Positions 17,263-19,596 of a stretch of DNA of 19,596 bases are shown here, piece by piece. The position numbers were made by a program, and so were the translations under genes. The first letter of the stretch is position 1; every line of letters begins with the position of its first letter. Source of the DNA: SCUN01 sp964343975 (GTDB lineage Bacteria; Acidobacteriota; Vicinamibacteria; Vicinamibacterales; SCN-69-37); NCBI GenBank assembly GCA_964343975.1, contig CAYFLU010000050.1, positions 1-19,596 of the forward strand, given 5' to 3'. The notes beneath the pieces were generated by a model. That model was not told the origin of the DNA. It worked only from the letters and a program-made list of their open reading frames with translations, and made no database searches.

Positions 17263-17870
17263 GGTGTCCTCGCTTCGAGTCCGCCGAGCAGCAAGTGCAT
17301 CACCGGTTCGGCGTCTTGCTCGAGCGCGTACTCGCGCTCGCTGAGAATCCAGTTCGTGGCCATTTCGTCGAGCGCGCCGAAGATCACCTTGGCGGCGAGC
17401 GTCGGATTGATGTCGGCGCGGAATTGGCCCACGCGCTGGCCCTCGACGATCACATCACGGATGAGGCCGAGATAGTCACGCAGGCTGGTTGTCGACAACT
17501 GCGTCATGAACTTCGTCGACTGCCGCAGTTCCACTTGAAAGACGATCGCGAGTTGGCGGTCTCGTCCGAGGCGGTTGAGGTGAACGTGTGCGATGTGCCG
17601 TAGGCGTTCGATCGGCGTGGTCGTGTGGTCGAGGGCGTCGAGTGCGGCGCGGCCTTCGTCGATTGCCTCGCGCATGGTCCGCTCGAAGAGGGAGAGGAGC
17701 AGGTCGTCTTTGCTCTTGAAGTACAGGTACACGGTGCCGGCGGCGACATCGGCGCGTTTGGCGATCTCGGCGACTTGTGCGGCGAAGAAGCCGCGTCGGG
17801 CGAAGACCTTGGTGGCCGCGTCGAGAATGCGGTTGCGCTTATCGGGGGACGGCACTTTATGAATGATCAT
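17259..17870 (-). CDS. TetR/AcrR-family repressor of the fad operon (FadR-like)
   Basis: This 203-aa regulator has a TetR-type helix-turn-helix at about residues 12-58 (RNRILDAATKVFARRG, then VAEIAKRADVAAGTVYLYFKSKDDLL), followed by an all-helical ligand domain. The recognition helix region AGTVYLYFKSKDDLLLSLF closely resembles Bacillus FadR (YsiA), which senses long-chain acyl-CoA. It is the first gene of the beta-oxidation operon and its stop overlaps the fadN GTG by four bases. The start ATG at 17870 lies inside an inverted repeat that fits a FadR-type box, pointing to autoregulation. A GTG at codon 6 (VPSPDK) is a possible alternative start that would place the box just upstream of the coding region. 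Ligand and target are inferred. Confidence 0.9.
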   Translation of the reverse strand: MIIHKVPSPDKRNRILDAATKVFARRGFFAAQVAEIAKRADVAAGTVYLYFKSKDDLLLSLFERTMREAIDEGRAALDALDHTTTPIERLRHIAHVHLNRLGRDRQLAIVFQVELRQSTKFMTQLSTTSLRDYLGLIRDVIVEGQRVGQFRADINPTLAAKVIFGALDEMATNWILSEREYALEQDAEPVMHLLLGGLEARTP

Positions 17871-17877
17871 TCATTCA
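17860..17877. promoter_or_regulatory. Likely FadR-type operator overlapping the TetR start codon
   Basis: TGAATGATCATTCATTCA consists of 7-bp inverted arms TGAATGA and TCATTCA separated by TCAT. Read another way, 17859-17874 is a perfect 16-bp palindrome (ATGAATGATCATTCAT). As I recall it, the Bacillus subtilis FadR box is of the form TGAATGA-N4-TCATTCA, so the arms match fully. The regulator ATG (17870-17868) is inside the site. Binding would block transcription or early elongation of the whole fad operon. Confidence 0.75.
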
Positions 17878-17932
17878 CAACAAAAAGGCCAACGATTTCC
17901 TGAAACTGGTGTCAAAACACTAAACACTCGTT

Positions 17933-17944
17933 CGGTCGCGACCG
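17933..17944. promoter_or_regulatory. Palindrome next to a -10-like TATAGC upstream of the CsoR-type gene
   Basis: CGGTCGCGACCG is a perfect 12-bp palindrome followed at once by TATAGC (17945-17950), a weak -10 candidate, and lies about 30 bp before the CsoR-type start codon. It is a candidate operator for autoregulation by that protein. No good -35 is visible and the function is inferred from position only. Confidence 0.35.
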
Positions 17945-17973
17945 TATAGCCAACCACGGAGCCTGTAAGAGAC

Positions 17974-18249
17974 ATGTTGGACGACACGCAGCAGCAGTCC
18001 CTGGTGACGCGCCTCAACCGGATTGAGGGGCAGATCCGTGGCATTCGCCGAATGGTGCAGGAGCCGCGTCTCTGCATCGAGATCCTCCAGCAGCTGGCGG
18101 CTGCCGAGGCGGCGCTGAATCGGATCAGTCTGGCCGTGTTCAAACACCATGTGGACTCCTGCGTTCCCGAGGGCGTGAACCTCGGGCCCGAAGAGACACG
18201 TAAGCGTTTGAGCGAGCTCGTCGACATCTTCGATCGCTTCTCGAAGTAA
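17974..18249 (+). CDS. CsoR/FrmR-family metal-sensing repressor (copper-type ligand set)
   Basis: This is a 91-aa all-helical DUF156 family regulator. The conserved DNA-binding N-terminal helix (LVTRLNRIEGQIRGIRRMV) is followed by Cys34 (LCIEILQQLAAAEAAL), His59 and Cys63 (KHHVDSCV). The spacing Cys-25-His-4-Cys equals that of the Cu(I)-binding Cys36-His61-Cys65 of Mycobacterium CsoR, so copper sensing is more likely than Ni/Co (RcnR) or formaldehyde (FrmR). The residue before the first Cys is Leu rather than Tyr, so the fit is not exact. The ATG at 17974 has GGAG 12 nt upstream, rather distant. It diverges from the fad operon; no copper ATPase or chaperone is in view, so its target is unknown and may be itself or the downstream receptor. 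Confidence 0.9.
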   Translation: MLDDTQQQSLVTRLNRIEGQIRGIRRMVQEPRLCIEILQQLAAAEAALNRISLAVFKHHVDSCVPEGVNLGPEETRKRLSELVDIFDRFSK

Positions 18250-18290
18250 GCCCCCCGACTCCCACCCCTCGGGAGTACTTCGATTTCTTG
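18241..18290 (+). terminator. Hairpin over the stop codon of the CsoR-type gene, possible terminator
   Basis: The upper stem is ACTCCC/GGGAGT (18258-18263 with 18271-18276), with a 7-nt loop. The lower stem TCGAAGT (18241-18247, which includes the last codons and first base of the stop) pairs with ACTTCGA (18277-18283), with a bulge on one side. It is followed by a short T-rich run (TTTCTT). This fits an intrinsic terminator of modest strength. Confidence 0.5.
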
Positions 18291-18347
18291 AATCAGTTGT
18301 TCGGTTCTTTGTAGATTTGCACGAAGAATCTGGCGATAACCCATTTA

Positions 18348-18378
18348 TTTACACAGGCTTCGCGACCTGTCCGATAAT
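18348..18378 (+). promoter_or_regulatory. Candidate sigma-70-type promoter of the TonB-dependent receptor
   Basis: TTTACA (18348-18353, 5 of 6 to TTGACA) and GATAAT (18373-18378, 5 of 6 to TATAAT) are 19 bp apart; shifting to TTACAC gives 18 bp. Transcription would begin near 18385, giving a leader of about 85 nt. The spacer holds an ACAGG/CCTGT inverted repeat (18353-18357 with 18366-18370) that could be an operator. The surrounding 18280-18380 stretch is less GC-rich than the genes. Confidence 0.45.
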
Positions 18379-18382
18379 GGTC

Positions 18383-18418
18383 GACGCGTAACGCTCATGG
18401 TGAGCAGAGCGATGCGTC
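18383..18418 (+). other. Possible hairpin in the receptor mRNA leader
   Basis: GACGC (18383-18387) pairs with GCGTC (18414-18418), and CGCTC (18392-18396) pairs with GAGCG (18407-18411), giving ten base pairs with a small internal loop. A competing hairpin GCTCA/TGAGC (18393-18397 with 18401-18405) exists. The element ends about 50 nt before the start codon. Function, if any, is unknown. Confidence 0.35.
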
Positions 18419-18457
18419 CCGGCTGTGTTCGTCTTCGGTCGGGCGCGCGCTTGTTTT

Positions 18458-18464
18458 GAGGAGG
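18458..18464 (+). promoter_or_regulatory. Strong ribosome binding site of the TonB-dependent receptor
   Basis: GAGGAGG lies five bases before the ATG at 18470. An earlier ATG at 18466 is too close to the site and runs into a stop after three codons (ATG AAT GAC TAG), so the second ATG is the start. It is the strongest ribosome site in the window and suggests high expression. Confidence 0.8.
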
Positions 18465-18469
18465 AATGA

Positions 18470-19596
18470 ATGACTAGCAGACTGCTGAAGGTGGTTCTGG
18501 CGGCGCTGTTCCTCGCTGTGTCGGCCCTGCCCGTTTCCGCGCAGGTCTACACCGGTCGCATCGACGTGACCTGTGTGGACAGCACGGGTGCGGTGCTTCC
18601 GGGTGTCACGGTCGAGATCGGTGGCACGCAGAAGAACATGGCGGTGACGGATGCGCGCGGTGAAGCGCACTTCCTGTCGCTCGCTCCGGGCAAGTACACC
18701 GTGATGGCCACGCTGAAGGGGTTCAACGACTACAAGAACCTCGACGTGACGGTGGCGGCCGGCGCGGGCATCACGCTGAAGGCCACGATGGCCGTCGGCG
18801 GTGTGGCCACGACGGAAACGGTCAAGGCGGAGACGCCGATGCTCGACACGAAGAAGGAAGTCGTGTCGACGAACGTCTCGCTCGACGAACTCCAGAAGAT
18901 CCCGTCCTCGCGCGACCCGTGGGTCGTGCTCCAGACGGTTCCGGGCGTCATCGTCGACCGCGTGAACGTCGGCGGCGCCGAGTCGGGCCAGCAGTCGTCC
19001 TTCCAGGCGAAGGGCGCGTCGGGCGGTGACAACACGTGGAACATGGACGGTATTGCGATCACCGACATGTCGGCCACGGGTTCCTCGCCGACCTATTACG
19101 ACTTCGACATGTTCCAGGAAATGCAGGTCACGACGGGCGGCGCGGACGTCACCACCGCGACGCCGGGTGTCTCGCTGAACTTCGTGCTCCGCAGCGGCAC
19201 CAACACCTACAAGGGCTCGGGCCGCTACTACTTCGAGAACAACGGCCTCCAGTCGAACAACGTGACGGGCGGCGATCTCGTCGGCATCCTCGGCTCGTAC
19301 AACCGCATGAAGGACATGAAGGACTTCGGCGGTGAACTCGGTGGTCCGATCGTCAAGAACCGTCTCTTCGCGTGGGCGGCCTACGGCAAGAGCTCGCCGA
19401 AGCTCCAGATCTTCACGAAGGACGCGAACAACCCGACGAGCTACCTCCAGACGGCGAAGGACGAGACCATCCTCGAGAACATCTCGGCGAAGGTCACGGG
19501 CGAAGTGAACAACCGCGTCCGCCTGTCGTTCACCTACTTCCGCGGCAACAAGGAAAAGGAAGGCCGCGGCGCCAGCGCGACGCGTCCGGACGAGAC
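18470..19596 (+). CDS. TonB-dependent receptor with carboxypeptidase-regulatory-like domain (3' end beyond window)
   Basis: The first 375 residues of an outer-membrane receptor are visible; the frame is open at the right edge. A signal peptide (1-24, ending PVSA-QVYTG) is followed by a carboxypeptidase-regulatory-like beta-sandwich (about 27-105: GRIDVTCVDSTGAVLPGVTVEI, HFLSLAPGKYTVMATLKGF). Next comes the plug region (about 115-235) with LQTVPGVIVDRVNVGG, KGASGGDNTWNMDGI and the start of the barrel (GVSLNFVLRSGTNTYKGSGRYYFENN, LGGPIVKNRLFAWAAYG). This architecture is abundant in acidobacteria and in Bacteroidota. Such proteins import oligosaccharides or other large ligands; the substrate cannot be told from this part. 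I see no clear TonB box. Codon use is narrow (mostly ACG, AAG, CTC, GTC), as in a highly expressed gene. The strong ribosome site agrees. Confidence 0.93.
   Translation, partial: MTSRLLKVVLAALFLAVSALPVSAQVYTGRIDVTCVDSTGAVLPGVTVEIGGTQKNMAVTDARGEAHFLSLAPGKYTVMATLKGFNDYKNLDVTVAAGAGITLKATMAVGGVATTETVKAETPMLDTKKEVVSTNVSLDELQKIPSSRDPWVVLQTVPGVIVDRVNVGGAESGQQSSFQAKGASGGDNTWNMDGIAITDMSATGSSPTYYDFDMFQEMQVTTGGADVTTATPGVSLNFVLRSGTNTYKGSGRYYFENNGLQSNNVTGGDLVGILGSYNRMKDMKDFGGELGGPIVKNRLFAWAAYGKSSPKLQIFTKDANNPTSYLQTAKDETILENISAKVTGEVNNRVRLSFTYFRGNKEKEGRGASATRPDE

Noticed and set aside
17887..17915. TTGACA at 17915-17910 (minus strand) as the -35 of the fad operon
   Set aside because: It is a perfect -35 hexamer, but nothing like a -10 box lies 15-19 bp downstream (TTGGCC or similar). 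A sigma-54 reading (TTGGCC...TTGT) also lacks the required GC. The promoter could not be fixed.
18395..18670. Minus-strand 91-codon frame over the start of the receptor gene
   Set aside because: It is antisense to the receptor signal peptide and ribosome site and has no recognisable domain.

Overview
The window is GC-rich, densely coding bacterial DNA. Three things suggest an acidobacterium, probably of the Vicinamibacteria type: a TonB-dependent receptor with an N-terminal carboxypeptidase-regulatory-like domain, a fragment of an acidobacterial-style orphan ABC permease, and the mix of aerobic heterotroph genes. This placement is inferred from gene families, not from a marker gene. I see no rRNA, tRNA, CRISPR array or complete insertion sequence. 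The longest gap between genes is about 220 bp (18250-18469), so no stretch over 300 bp lacks a gene.

Left part (1-7252, minus strand): a Nudix CoA-pyrophosphatase-like gene, then a very large thioester-containing bacterial alpha-2-macroglobulin, then the 5' part of pbpC (penicillin-binding protein 1C), which runs off the left edge. The macroglobulin stop codon abuts the pbpC start codon, the same pairing as yfhM-pbpC in enterobacteria.

Middle (7307-9719): an apparent genomic scar. The first ~96 codons of a cysD-like sulfate adenylyltransferase gene are joined, out of frame, to the last ~195 codons of an FtsX/MacB-type permease. The cysD start overlaps the end of a HAD phosphatase gene. That gene is divergent from rmlA (glucose-1-phosphate thymidylyltransferase), with 22 bp or less between their start codons.

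Right-centre (9708-17870, minus strand): a compact fatty-acid beta-oxidation operon. The order is TetR regulator (FadR-like), fadN-type 3-hydroxyacyl-CoA dehydrogenase/enoyl-CoA hydratase, an alpha/beta hydrolase, fadA thiolase, fadE-type acyl-CoA dehydrogenase, a DUF1684 lipoprotein and an OafA-like acyltransferase. Spacings are a few bases or stop/start overlaps. An inverted repeat with arms TGAATGA and TCATTCA covers the TetR start codon and is the likely autoregulatory operator. The gene order and the box resemble the Bacillus fadR and fadNAE systems.

Right end (17974-19596, plus strand): a small CsoR-type metal sensor with a Cys-His-Cys ligand set, a hairpin over its stop codon, then a promoter-like leader and the 5' part of a TonB-dependent receptor that runs off the right edge.

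I did not find a convincing wholly new system. The best leads are the cysD/permease junction, the operator embedded in the regulator start codon, and the extra genes built into the fatty-acid operon.
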